NCBI RefSeq assembly: GCF_031127835.1
Contig: NZ_JARXHX010000006.1
Location: forward strand, 124,001-188,000
Origin: Pelagicoccus sp. SDUM812002
Lineage (GTDB): Bacteria > Verrucomicrobiota > Verrucomicrobiia > Opitutales > Opitutaceae
DNA length: 64,000 nt
Direction: 5' to 3'
A model generated the notes under the pieces. The model saw nothing but the letters and a program-made list of their open reading frames with translations, was not told where the DNA came from and made no database searches. The position numbers and the translations under genes were made by a program. This document shows positions 30,474-40,605 of this stretch, in pieces; the first letter of the stretch is position 1; every line of letters begins with the position of its first letter.

Positions 30474-30561
30474 CATTGCTTAAAAAAAAGCCCGCCGATC
30501 TTGAAGCGTTCCAAACTTCCCTACAGCTTAAGACCCAAAACCTTACCAAATTCGATCCTCT

Positions 30562-30864
30562 ATGCATCTGACTCCACGCGAACAAGAAAAACTCATGGTC
30601 GTCGTCGCCGCTGACCTGGCACGCAGACGACAGGCTCGCGGCTTAAAACTCAATTACCCAGAGGCAGTCTCTATAATCACGTACGAGATCTTCGAGGGAG
30701 CCAGAGACGGAAAAACAGTGGCCGAACTCATGGGCTACGGAGCAACATTACTGGGAAGGAAAGATGTCATGGATGGCGTCGCCGACATGATCCACGAAGT
30801 GCAGGTGGAAGCGACTTTTCCGGACGGCACCAAACTCGTAACCGTTCACAACCCTATCCAATGA
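30562..30864 (+). CDS. ureA: Urease gamma subunit
   Basis: A 100-residue structural subunit beginning [20 protein letters not shown], with the family segments [20 protein letters not shown] and [20 protein letters not shown]. It forms the trimeric urease with UreB and UreC that hydrolyses urea to ammonia and carbamate. Its TGA overlaps the ureB ATG (ATGA). Confidence 0.97.
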   Translation: MHLTPREQEKLMVVVAADLARRRQARGLKLNYPEAVSIITYEIFEGARDGKTVAELMGYGATLLGRKDVMDGVADMIHEVQVEATFPDGTKLVTVHNPIQ

Positions 30865-31175
30865 TCCCCGGTGAAATCATTCCCGCCGACGCGGCCCCGC
30901 TCGAGGCGAACGTCGGCCTTGAAACCCTAACGCTTCCGGTCACCAACACGGGAGATCGACCCATTCAGGTCGGCAGCCACTTCCACTTCTTCGAGGTTAA
31001 TTCAGCCCTCGCCTTCGATCGTGCTGCCGCTCGTGGATTTCGCCTCAATATTGCGGCCGGCACCGCCATCCGCTTTGAGCCTGGAGATTCGAAGGAAGTC
31101 GAACTCGTAGCCCTCTCGGGCAAACGAGAAGTCTACGGACTCAACGATAAGATAAACGGCCCGCTCGATGCCTAG
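30861..31175 (+). CDS. ureB: Urease beta subunit
   Basis: A 104-residue subunit beginning [19 protein letters not shown] and containing the near-invariant [20 protein letters not shown] and [17 protein letters not shown]. It overlaps ureA by four bases. ureC follows after 47 bp. Confidence 0.97.
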   Translation: MIPGEIIPADAAPLEANVGLETLTLPVTNTGDRPIQVGSHFHFFEVNSALAFDRAAARGFRLNIAAGTAIRFEPGDSKEVELVALSGKREVYGLNDKINGPLDA

Positions 31176-31222
31176 CGAGCTCAGCGCTTTGAATATATAA
31201 CGCCCAACCTTCAGATCCCCAA

Positions 31223-32956
<1,734 letters not shown>

Positions 32957-32962
32957 CCTTCA

Positions 32963-32990
32963 GGTAGGAGAATTCCTATTCCTACCTTTT
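32963..32990 (+). terminator. Hairpin between ureC and ureE, possible attenuator
   Basis: GGTAGGA and TCCTACC pair perfectly around a ten-base loop and are followed by TTTTCTC. The hairpin starts 6 bp after the ureC stop and the T-run ends 7 bp before the ureE ATG. It could lower expression of the accessory genes relative to the structural genes, or hide the ureE start. Confidence 0.5.
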
Positions 32991-32997
32991 CTCAAAA

Positions 32998-33429
32998 ATG
33001 CATCTCATCACCAATCACCTCCACGGTGTAGCCGAATCCAAAAAGCGAATACAGCTTCCCATCGACCGTCGCAAACTCGCCAAACGACGCTTCCGTGCCA
33101 CCGCTGCCGACGGCACGGACTTCGGCTTCGACCTACCGCACCCTCTCAAGCACGGCACCGCGTTCCATGAGACCGACGATAGCGTTTACCTCATAGAGCA
33201 AGAGCCTGAATCGGTACTAAAAATCTCGTTCCCGGACGGGCAAACCGGTGCACGCTACGGCTGGATGGTCGGAAACATGCACTTTCCAGCAGCCTTCGAT
33301 GAAAACCACATGTTGGCCGAGGACGATCCCGCCGTTAGACAAATGCTTGAACGTTCGCAAATACCCTTCGAGGAAGCTCGTTCCATTTTCCAGCCACCTA
33401 CCAACACGGCGGCGCATCATCACCACTGA
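32998..33429 (+). CDS. ureE: Urease accessory protein UreE (nickel metallochaperone)
   Basis: A 143-residue protein with the UreE N-terminal domain (RIQLPIDRRKLAKRRFRATA) and the metal-binding domain (YGWMVGNMHFPAAFDENHM, containing the conserved G-N-x-H). It ends AAHHHH, a short His tail that binds nickel in some UreE proteins. It delivers nickel to the UreG-UreF-UreD complex. ureF starts 2 bp after its stop. Confidence 0.93.
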   Translation: MHLITNHLHGVAESKKRIQLPIDRRKLAKRRFRATAADGTDFGFDLPHPLKHGTAFHETDDSVYLIEQEPESVLKISFPDGQTGARYGWMVGNMHFPAAFDENHMLAEDDPAVRQMLERSQIPFEEARSIFQPPTNTAAHHHH

Positions 33430-33431
33430 GC

Positions 33432-34175
33432 ATGCCAGTACGCTCCAGCGCCACTCCGTCGGAATCACCGAATCCGATCTCGACTCCTGGCCTTACATGG
33501 CTAGCAAGCATGCTTCAAACCACGGATCCGCTCTTTCCAATCGGCTCCTACGCACACTCCTACGGTCTGGAGGAGCTTTGTGCCAGCGGCGAGGTTAAGG
33601 ATGCAGCAACCCTTTTGAAGTTTCTCGAATCCGTTGTCTTTCTGAACCTCCAAGAGTTCGAGCTGCCGTATCTAAGGTTTTCTTACATCGCCGCCGAACG
33701 AAACGACTTCGAGGACATCTGCCAACTCGACGAGGAGATCAACGCTTCAAAGCCTTGCAAAGAACTCCGGCAAGCCAGCTCTTCCCAAGGACAACAGAGA
33801 CTCCGCCTCATCTACAAGCTGCGCCCCACAGACCGCTTCGAAGCGCTGCATGAGTTGAAAAAGCAAAAACGTATAATCCCGCACCATATTACCATTTTTG
33901 CAGCGGAAAACGTAGACCTCGGCACGCCTTTAGATGCAACACTCATGTCTTGGACCTACCAAGCCCTGGCTGCCCCCTGTGCCGCGTCCCTCAAGCTTGT
34001 ACGTATAGGACAGGAAGGGGCCCAGACCGTACTCACAAAATCACTACGCCAGGTCGCAACACTCATTCAAAGGTCGCAATCTATCGATCGCGAGTTTGCA
34101 GGCGCATTCCTGCCCAATTTGGACGTAGCTTCCCAGCGTCATGAGCACGCTTACGCGCGACTCTTCATTTCTTAA
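33432..34175 (+). CDS. ureF: Urease accessory protein UreF
   Basis: A 247-residue protein with the family opening LQTTDPLFPIGSYAHSYGLE and the later helices RFEALHELKKQ and MSWTYQALAAPCAASLKLVR. UreF bridges UreG to UreD-urease and gates the GTP-dependent activation. About 25 residues precede the conserved block, so a later start is possible. It sits in the canonical E-F-G-D order. Confidence 0.9.
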   Translation: MPVRSSATPSESPNPISTPGLTWLASMLQTTDPLFPIGSYAHSYGLEELCASGEVKDAATLLKFLESVVFLNLQEFELPYLRFSYIAAERNDFEDICQLDEEINASKPCKELRQASSSQGQQRLRLIYKLRPTDRFEALHELKKQKRIIPHHITIFAAENVDLGTPLDATLMSWTYQALAAPCAASLKLVRIGQEGAQTVLTKSLRQVATLIQRSQSIDREFAGAFLPNLDVASQRHEHAYARLFIS

Positions 34176-34214
34176 CCCCTCTAGACTGAACACCTAAACT
34201 TATTTGCCTTAACA

Positions 34215-34823
34215 ATGAACAACTCCCGACCTGTCAGAATCGGTATCGGAGGCCCCGTCGGCTCCGGTAAGACCATGCTTTTGCTACGCCTCTGCGAAGC
34301 CTTGAAATCTGAATACAAACTCGTCGCTATCACCAACGACATCTACACACGCGAAGACGCGGAATTCCTCGTGCGAAACGAAGCCCTCGAAGCAGACCGG
34401 GTAATGGGTGTCGAAACCGGAGGCTGCCCACACACCGCGATTCGTGACGACACCTCCATGAACATGGCCGCTATCGACGAACTGCTCGAGCGCCATCCGG
34501 ACACTCAGGCCGTCCTGATCGAATCCGGAGGCGACAACCTTTCCGCCACATTTTCCCCCGAACTCGTGGACGCTTTCATTTACGTCATCGATGTTGCCGA
34601 AGGTGACAAGATTCCACGAAAAGGAGGTCCCGCGATCCAATACTCCGACCTGATGATCATTAACAAAATCGAAATCGCTCCCTACGTGGGTGCCGACCTC
34701 GGAGTCATGGAACGCGACAGCAAGAAGATGCGAGGCGAAAGACCGTTCATCTTCTGCGACCTCAAGTCGCACAAGGGACTTGATGACGTCATCGCTTGGC
34801 TGAAAAAGGAATACCTTTTCTAA
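34215..34823 (+). CDS. ureG: Urease accessory GTPase UreG
   Basis: A 202-residue SIMIBI-class GTPase. P-loop [20 protein letters not shown], metal site [15 protein letters not shown] (the CPH motif that holds nickel), and [17 protein letters not shown] are all present; [16 protein letters not shown] gives base specificity. GTP hydrolysis drives nickel insertion into UreC. Confidence 0.97.
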   Translation: MNNSRPVRIGIGGPVGSGKTMLLLRLCEALKSEYKLVAITNDIYTREDAEFLVRNEALEADRVMGVETGGCPHTAIRDDTSMNMAAIDELLERHPDTQAVLIESGGDNLSATFSPELVDAFIYVIDVAEGDKIPRKGGPAIQYSDLMIINKIEIAPYVGADLGVMERDSKKMRGERPFIFCDLKSHKGLDDVIAWLKKEYLF

Positions 34824-34851
34824 TAACGAATCCTCCGCCCGTAACCCAATC

Positions 34852-35706
34852 GTGGATACACAGCTACCACCTCCTATTGAACGACCGCGCGTCGCAGGAC
34901 ACCTGTACGCGACCTGCGCGCAAGACGCCACCGGCAAGTGCATACTCAGCCGGAAGGATTTCAAGACTCCCATCCACATATCCAAACCCTACTGGGACGG
35001 CCACAGCCTGCTGCTCAATCTTATGTGTCCGACCGCAGGAATGCTCGCAGGGGATTCAGCTGAGCTCGAGGTCAAAGTCGAAACCGGAGCGTCCTTAACC
35101 CTATCCAACCCCTCCTCGCTTCGTATCCACAAGATGGATCCTAAAAGCGAAGCAAGCTGGACCCAATCCTTCACTGTCGCGAAAAAAGCCTTTCTAGAAA
35201 ACAATCCAGAGTGGCTCATTCTTCAAGGGGAAAGCGCCTTCACCCAACGTACCACCATCGATCTCACGGCTGGAGCGGAACTCTTCTTCATCGAGGCCAT
35301 CGCCCCGGGACGCATCGCCCATCAGGAAGCCTTCTCCTTCCGGCAGTTTCGCAACCGTCTATCACTTCGCTACGACGGAAAGCTTGCCCTCCTAGAAAAG
35401 CACTGCATCGAGCCAAAGTACGGCACCGCAACGGCTTGGAAAAGCGAACTCGGTGCCGCTCACCCATTTTACGTCTCAATTTTGCTCGCGTCCGCAAAAC
35501 TGGACGAGGACAAGCAATTCTGGCGGGAAATACACGAACTGCAGTGCCATGGGATCAAGATTGGAGCGAGCCAACTCGCCCACTCTCAGTGTTGGTGCAT
35601 CAAAATCCTCGCAGCTGATCCGATCGCTGCCCGCCGCGCCGTAACAGAAGTCCGCCAGCGATTCTACGAAAAGATCGGCCGTCGACCCTCCTCTTTGCGT
35701 CGCTAA
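34852..35706 (+). CDS. ureD: Urease accessory protein UreD (UreH)
   Basis: A 284-residue scaffold protein starting at GTG. Family segments are YWDGHSLLLNLMCPTAGMLAGD, shown as DGHSLLLNLMCPTAGML and AGDSAELEVKVETGASLTL; also ELFFIEAIAPGRIAHQEAF. UreD contacts urease directly and channels nickel to the active site. It completes the set, so this urease locus is self-sufficient apart from nickel import. Confidence 0.92.
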   Translation: MDTQLPPPIERPRVAGHLYATCAQDATGKCILSRKDFKTPIHISKPYWDGHSLLLNLMCPTAGMLAGDSAELEVKVETGASLTLSNPSSLRIHKMDPKSEASWTQSFTVAKKAFLENNPEWLILQGESAFTQRTTIDLTAGAELFFIEAIAPGRIAHQEAFSFRQFRNRLSLRYDGKLALLEKHCIEPKYGTATAWKSELGAAHPFYVSILLASAKLDEDKQFWREIHELQCHGIKIGASQLAHSQCWCIKILAADPIAARRAVTEVRQRFYEKIGRRPSSLRR

Positions 35707-35809
35707 AGAAAGGGGAAGAAAGCGGTGAACAAATTCAGCTGCCGTTTTTCTATGGCCTGAAACGTTTCATCGGACGTAGCTCCTCCTCTCCTCCTATCTA
35801 TCCAGAGCA

Positions 35810-36748
35810 GTGAATCCTCTCTCCCAGCGCATTCGCCGTTTTGTCCGCACCTTCATGGCGATTTGCGGCCTCTTGGCTCTAATCGGAATCTTCACCTCTT
35901 GCACGCAGGTGAAGGTCGCCAATCCCGAAACCAATCTAGAACTCGCTCCCGCTCCTTACTTCGACAATACCACTGGCATCTATTTTCCAGGCGCCCTCGG
36001 CCCCCTGTTCCGTCGACCAATCATCGAGCTCGAAGAAAAGTCGCCTGGCTTGGGTCTAGCCATCAGCTACCGGAACTCAGAAACCCGTATCGACGTATTC
36101 GTCTACGACCTACAAGCAAGTGTTATACCTTCTGGTAACGATTCGGAGGTGATCAACAAGAGCTTCCAAGACGCCATCGACGACCTCCACCTCGCTGTAT
36201 CGAAACGCATCTACAGCCAGCTCGACCTAGCAGACAGCCAAAGCCGCCAAATCGGTCGAATCGAGTTCAAGCATGCACGCTTCACCTATACCGAAGGGTT
36301 AGCGCAAAAGGAAGGAGAACTCTACATAGCAGGCGTCAACAGCCAGATCCTAAAGATCCGCACCGCTAAACGTATTGGCAGCACCATGGAGATACCTCGT
36401 CTCCTCGCCTACATCGTTCAAAGCATAGAGCAGAGCCAATTCAGCGGATATGGGGGGATTTCCACCGAAGCGTATAAGCGGATCTCTCAACAGCTCAGCC
36501 AGATCAGGCTGGACGACGGACTCTCCGCCCTGGAAGCGATATCGATCGCCCAAATCGAATTGGTTGGCAACAAGCTCCACAATCGCTACGACGCGACCAG
36601 CGGCAGGATACTGGACTCCGGTACATTGCCACAATCCGCCACGGTTGCATTTACCCCTTTCCCATCCAATTCCTCTAATCGGCTACCTCCAGTTCTCATT
36701 TCAGTCAGAGGCACGGGCAGAGCTGAGATATTAGACACGCGTTTTTAG
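35810..36748 (+). CDS. Unknown lipoprotein
   Basis: A 312-residue protein with a lipoprotein-type signal (MAICGLLALIGIFTSC, Cys31 from the GTG start). A GTG at 35810 gives a basic n-region (QRIRRFVRTF); ATG 35855 also gives a usable signal. The mature part mixes beta strands and helices (LGLAISYRNSETRIDVFVYD, RIEFKHARFTYTEG, EIPRLLAYIVQSIEQSQF). I recognise no domain. It follows the urease cluster after about 100 bp and precedes a response regulator, without close coupling to either. Confidence 0.65.
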   Translation: MNPLSQRIRRFVRTFMAICGLLALIGIFTSCTQVKVANPETNLELAPAPYFDNTTGIYFPGALGPLFRRPIIELEEKSPGLGLAISYRNSETRIDVFVYDLQASVIPSGNDSEVINKSFQDAIDDLHLAVSKRIYSQLDLADSQSRQIGRIEFKHARFTYTEGLAQKEGELYIAGVNSQILKIRTAKRIGSTMEIPRLLAYIVQSIEQSQFSGYGGISTEAYKRISQQLSQIRLDDGLSALEAISIAQIELVGNKLHNRYDATSGRILDSGTLPQSATVAFTPFPSNSSNRLPPVLISVRGTGRAEILDTRF

Positions 36749-36863
36749 ATCTGGCTATTCGACAAACTCACAGCACGTAAAGGATTACTAAAAAATGCAG
36801 TCCCCGCATTGCAAAAGCGACTTCGTGGTCCACTTTTTTGCTACAACTCTTTTTGATTTGTCC

Positions 36864-37406
36864 ATGCAAGCCAAGTATTCCGAAATAGACCTGCGCCATT
36901 TGGAAAACAGGTCTGTCTTGGTGGTCGATGACAATCATGCCATACATCGTGATTACCATGCCGTACTTCGCCCCGACCAGAGGGACGAAGGCGAGCAAAA
37001 GCTCGATGAACTAGAGGACCTTCTTCTTGGCACGAGCGAGACCCCTAAGAACCGCAGAGAGCGAAACTTCGAGATTCAATCTGTTTACCAAGGTGAAGAG
37101 GCTTATGAGCTAATCCAACGCCACTACGCCAAGGGAATCAAATATCCTCTCGCCTTCATCGATATGCGGATGCCTCCCGGGTGGGATGGTCTCGAGACCA
37201 TCAAAAAGCTAAGAGAAGTAGATTCCGCTATCCAATTCATCATCGTGACGGCCTATTCAGACTATTCCGAAGAAGAGATTGAGCAAGCCCTAGGGCCACA
37301 GACCCCTTTCGACATAACCTACAAGCCGTTCGAGCCCGTCGAATTGTATGAAATGACATACGAGCTCGTTGCCAGTTGGAACCAGAAATTCCCAACGCGG
37401 CACTGA
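36864..37406 (+). CDS. Orphan response regulator with insert in receiver domain
   Basis: A 180-residue single-domain receiver. Receiver landmarks are present in order: the acidic pair in SVLVVDDNHAIHRDYHAVL, phospho-acceptor Asp in FIDMRMPPGWDGLE, the Thr of IIVTAYSDYSEEE, and Lys of DITYKPFEPVELYE. Between the first helix and the second strand lies an insertion of about 40 charged residues (DEGEQKLDELEDLLL), a variant seen in receivers paired with large sensor kinases. No output domain and no kinase are encoded nearby. I chose ATG 36864; an upstream frame start adds unrelated residues. Confidence 0.82.
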   Translation: MQAKYSEIDLRHLENRSVLVVDDNHAIHRDYHAVLRPDQRDEGEQKLDELEDLLLGTSETPKNRRERNFEIQSVYQGEEAYELIQRHYAKGIKYPLAFIDMRMPPGWDGLETIKKLREVDSAIQFIIVTAYSDYSEEEIEQALGPQTPFDITYKPFEPVELYEMTYELVASWNQKFPTRH

Positions 37407-37452
37407 TGGGAAATCAGGAGAGAACTCAATTTTCTAGCCCTCTCCCATTTAA

Positions 37453-38652
37453 CTATCGTCCTGAGCGGCCGAACAAGCGCGAACGCGGGCCAGCTGCAGC
37501 GGACTTTTCCTGAGCGTTGAAGAGCGCCGAATACATGTAGTCGAAGCCTTCCAGCTTCTTACGCTCGACCTTCTTTCCGATGAAGTGCTCGATCGCAGCA
37601 GCGTTCTTCACTTCGTCTTCGGTCAAAAGCGTGAACGCGTCCCCTTCGCGAGAAGCGCGTCCAGTGCGGCCGATGCGGTGTACGTAGTCCTCAGCATGCA
37701 GCGGTACGTCGTAATTGATCACGTGCGTCACCCCTGCAATATCGAGACCGCGGGCCGCGATATCTGTAGCTACCAGCACCTCGTAGGTGCCATCCTTGAA
37801 GCCCTTCAGCGCTTCGGTGCGCTCCGACTGCGAACGGTCCGAGTGAAGCGCCGCGACCTTGTGATCCAATCGCTCAAGACGACGCGTGATCATGTCCGCG
37901 TTGAATTTTGTGCGGGTAAAAATCAGAACGCTCTCGTAGTGGGTGCGCTCCAGAAGCTCTAGCAAGAGCTTGTACTTTTGCCGCTCGACGACCGGATAAA
38001 AAGCATGGCTCACCGTTTCAGCGGCGGAGCGGTTTTTCCCGATTTCGACAACTGCAGGATCCTTCAGCACCCAACCGGTCAAAGTCTTGATGGCCGCCGG
38101 CATCGTCGCCGTGAATAGCAATGTCTGGCGATCATCTGAACAATAGTTCTGCACAATACGCTTAACGTCCGGCAAAAAGCCCATGTCCAGCATGCGATCC
38201 ACTTCGTCCAGCACGAGATAGTCCAAGTCCTTGAGCGAGAAATTCCCTTGGCCGAGGTGATCCAGCAGGCGGCCGGGAGTCGCTACGATGATTTCCGCTC
38301 CGCTCTCGATCATCTTCATTTGGCCGCCATATTTCACACCGCCGTAGATAAGCCCGATTTGGATTCCGAGATTCTTGGCAAAAAAGTTCAACGCTTCTTC
38401 CACCTGGGCCGCAAGTTCGCGAGTTGGCTCGAGAATCAAACACTGAAAAGGTTTTCCAGGCACAATACGTTGCAAAATCGGAAGACCAAACGCTGCGGTC
38501 TTCCCGGTACCTGTTTGAGCGGAACCGATCAAGTCCCTGCCTTGCAATACGATAGGGATCGCTTGTTCCTGAATTGGGGTTGGCTTCTCGTAGCCGAGCT
38601 CGGCGAGCGCCTTATTGATGGGTTCTGATAGCCCAAGTCCTGAAAATGGCAT
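37453..38652 (-). CDS. DEAD-box RNA helicase (RhlE-like)
   Basis: A 399-residue ATP-dependent RNA helicase with all motifs: Q motif TPIQEQAIP, motif I AQTGTGKTAAF, Ia PTRELAAQ, Ib TPGRLLDH, II DEVD (Val in place of Ala of DEAD), III TATMP, IV VLIFTRTKF, V TDIAARGLDI, VI HRIGRTGR. The C-terminal tail is short and basic, as in RhlE proteins. It should remodel RNA during ribosome assembly or decay. Convergent with the response regulator. Confidence 0.92.
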   Translation of the reverse strand: MPFSGLGLSEPINKALAELGYEKPTPIQEQAIPIVLQGRDLIGSAQTGTGKTAAFGLPILQRIVPGKPFQCLILEPTRELAAQVEEALNFFAKNLGIQIGLIYGGVKYGGQMKMIESGAEIIVATPGRLLDHLGQGNFSLKDLDYLVLDEVDRMLDMGFLPDVKRIVQNYCSDDRQTLLFTATMPAAIKTLTGWVLKDPAVVEIGKNRSAAETVSHAFYPVVERQKYKLLLELLERTHYESVLIFTRTKFNADMITRRLERLDHKVAALHSDRSQSERTEALKGFKDGTYEVLVATDIAARGLDIAGVTHVINYDVPLHAEDYVHRIGRTGRASREGDAFTLLTEDEVKNAAAIEHFIGKKVERKKLEGFDYMYSALFNAQEKSAAAGPRSRLFGRSGR

Positions 38653-38789
38653 TCAGCGTATATGGTAAGCCCCACACGGGGAAGCAAGCTAACAAATCCC
38701 CTTCCCAATCGTCATACAAATACCTCTGGACCGACTTTCTAAACTTCAGTCTTCCTCCTTCAGCCTAAGTACCTAAACATTCCATCGAC

Positions 38790-40046
38790 ATGTCGAAAAT
38801 AACCAGCCAGCCCACATCGCCAGCTATTCCCGAAGCCCTCGCTCACGCGCGAGCCGACTTCCCCATCCTGCAACGCTCCGTGCACGGAAAACCGCTGGTC
38901 TACCTAGACAATGCCGCCTCCACTCAAAAGCCACAGGTGGTCATAGACGCAATCACCCGCTACTATACGAACGAGAACGCTAACATACACCGCGGCGTCC
39001 ACCTCCTTTCCACCGAAGCTACCGGAGCTTACGAAGAAGCCCGCGGTAAAATTGCACGCTTCATCAATGCCGCCGACGACTCCGAGATCGTCTTCACCCG
39101 CGGCGCCACCGAGTCCGTCAACCTAGTGGCCCACTCCTTCGTCGAACCCAAGATCCAGCCTGGCGACGAGATCCTCATCTCCGCCATGGAGCACCACGCC
39201 AACATCGTTCCCTGGCAACTCCTATGCGAACGCACCGGCGCCAAGCTCAAAGTCATCCCTGTCACGGATGACTGCGAACTCGACCTGGCCGACTTCGATG
39301 CCCTCCTCAACGAGCGCACCAAATTCTTCTCCATTGTCTACGTATCCAACGCCATCGGCACCGTAAACGATATCAAGCCTCTCCTCGCCAAAGCCCAAGC
39401 CAAAGGGATACCCACTCTCGTCGACGCCGCCCAGGCCATCCAACACATGCCGCTCGACGTGCAGGAGCTTCGCTGCGACTTCCTCGTTGCATCCGGCCAC
39501 AAAATTTACGGTCCCACCGGCATCGGGATCCTCTACGGACAGAGCAACCTGCTCGATACCATGATTCCCTACCAAGGCGGTGGAGACATGATCGCCCACG
39601 TATCTTTCGAAGGCTCTACCTTCAAGGAGCCGCCTTCCCGCTTCGAAGCCGGCACCCCTCACATTGAGGGAGCCATCGGACTCGGAGTCGCATTCGATTA
39701 TCTCAGCACCCTCGGCCTAGAAGCCATCCATGAGTATGAGTCCCAATTAGTTGAATACGCCGTCGCAAAGCTTTCGCAAATCGACGGACTTAGGATCATC
39801 GGGAATCCTAAAGTTCGATCCGGGGCAATCTCATTCACCATGGGAGACGCCCATCCACACGACATCGGCACCGTGCTTGATACCGAAGGCATCGCGATCC
39901 GCTCCGGCCACCATTGTTGTGAACCGCTCATGAAACGCCTCGGAGTTCCCGCCACGGCCCGAGCATCCTTCTCCGTCTACAATACGCCCGCCGACGTCGA
40001 CGCCCTCGCTGCTGCCCTCAAAAAGACCGCCATCCTTTTCATGTAG
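38790..40046 (+). CDS. sufS: Cysteine desulfurase SufS
   Basis: A group II desulfurase, 418 residues. The PLP lysine is in FLVASGHKIYGPTGIG, the catalytic cysteine in AIRSGHHCCEPLMKRLG. Other conserved parts are YLDNAASTQKP, NIHRGVHLLS and HHANIVPWQL. It supplies sulfur for Fe-S clusters to the scaffold or relay encoded next. No sufBCD genes are present in the window. Confidence 0.95.
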   Translation: MSKITSQPTSPAIPEALAHARADFPILQRSVHGKPLVYLDNAASTQKPQVVIDAITRYYTNENANIHRGVHLLSTEATGAYEEARGKIARFINAADDSEIVFTRGATESVNLVAHSFVEPKIQPGDEILISAMEHHANIVPWQLLCERTGAKLKVIPVTDDCELDLADFDALLNERTKFFSIVYVSNAIGTVNDIKPLLAKAQAKGIPTLVDAAQAIQHMPLDVQELRCDFLVASGHKIYGPTGIGILYGQSNLLDTMIPYQGGGDMIAHVSFEGSTFKEPPSRFEAGTPHIEGAIGLGVAFDYLSTLGLEAIHEYESQLVEYAVAKLSQIDGLRIIGNPKVRSGAISFTMGDAHPHDIGTVLDTEGIAIRSGHHCCEPLMKRLGVPATARASFSVYNTPADVDALAAALKKTAILFM

Positions 40047-40106
40047 GTCGGAAGAGCGGAGCTATAGTCCGCGACCGCCCAACCCAATCTCACTTTTCAA
40101 CGATCC

Positions 40107-40568
40107 TTGAATTCAGACCTTAAAAAGCTCTACCAGCAAACGCTGCTCAAGCACAGCAAACAGCCGCTCAACAACAGCGAAATCCCAGACGCCGCACGTG
40201 CCACCCTCCGCAATCCCCTCTGCGGAGACGAAATCACAGTGTATCGAAAAATCAATGACGACGGCACCAGCCAAACGAACTTCACAGCCCAAGCCTGCAC
40301 CATTTGCCTCGCGTCAGCGTCCATGATGACCCAACACCTTGCGAGCCTAGCGACACCCGAAGCTGCTGCCTTCGCTAAATCTCTCGTATCCAAATTCAAG
40401 GATAAACCCAACCGTATCGATCTCCCCGGCGACCTAGCGGCACTCTCAGGGGTTCTCGCCTTCCCTAGCCGCATCCGCTGTGCCACACTCCCATTCGAAG
40501 GACTGCTAGCAGTCTTGGAATCAGAAGGGACGAGCTTCACCTCGTCCTCGATACAAGAGCCCAACTGA
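40107..40568 (+). CDS. sufU: SufU-type zinc-dependent sulfurtransferase
   Basis: A 153-residue protein of the IscU fold. The three cysteine motifs are present: RNPLCGDEI, AQACTICLASASMM and RIRCATLPFEGLL. The SufU arrangement, rather than IscU, is supported by its pairing with sufS. SufU accepts sulfur from SufS through zinc-ligand exchange. The start is a TTG, since no ATG or GTG precedes the conserved block in frame. It starts 60 bp after sufS and likely shares its transcript. Confidence 0.88.
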   Translation: MNSDLKKLYQQTLLKHSKQPLNNSEIPDAARATLRNPLCGDEITVYRKINDDGTSQTNFTAQACTICLASASMMTQHLASLATPEAAAFAKSLVSKFKDKPNRIDLPGDLAALSGVLAFPSRIRCATLPFEGLLAVLESEGTSFTSSSIQEPN

Positions 40569-40605
40569 TTCACCACAGTTCTCTCCTCACTTTGCACTCC
40601 TCCAA

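Larger units (their letters stand above)
30225..30561. other. Divergent urt/ure control region
   Basis: The 337 bp between urtA and ureA contain no gene. They hold two outward-facing sigma-54 type promoters (30310-30326 leftward, 30457-30473 rightward), separated by 130 bp of A/T-rich DNA where activator sites would be expected. I see no clear NtrC consensus pair; TGAAAAT (30341) and ATGAATT (30359) are possible half-sites at best. Confidence 0.55.

Noticed and set aside
36826-36842. Sigma-54 type promoter upstream of the response regulator
   Set aside because: The TGG and TTGCT parts are there but the spacing is one base too long, and it lies only about 22 bp before the start codon.
37409-37452. 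Terminator between the response regulator and the DEAD-box helicase
   Set aside because: GGAGAG/CTCTCC can pair, but the loop is about 17 bases and no T-run follows.
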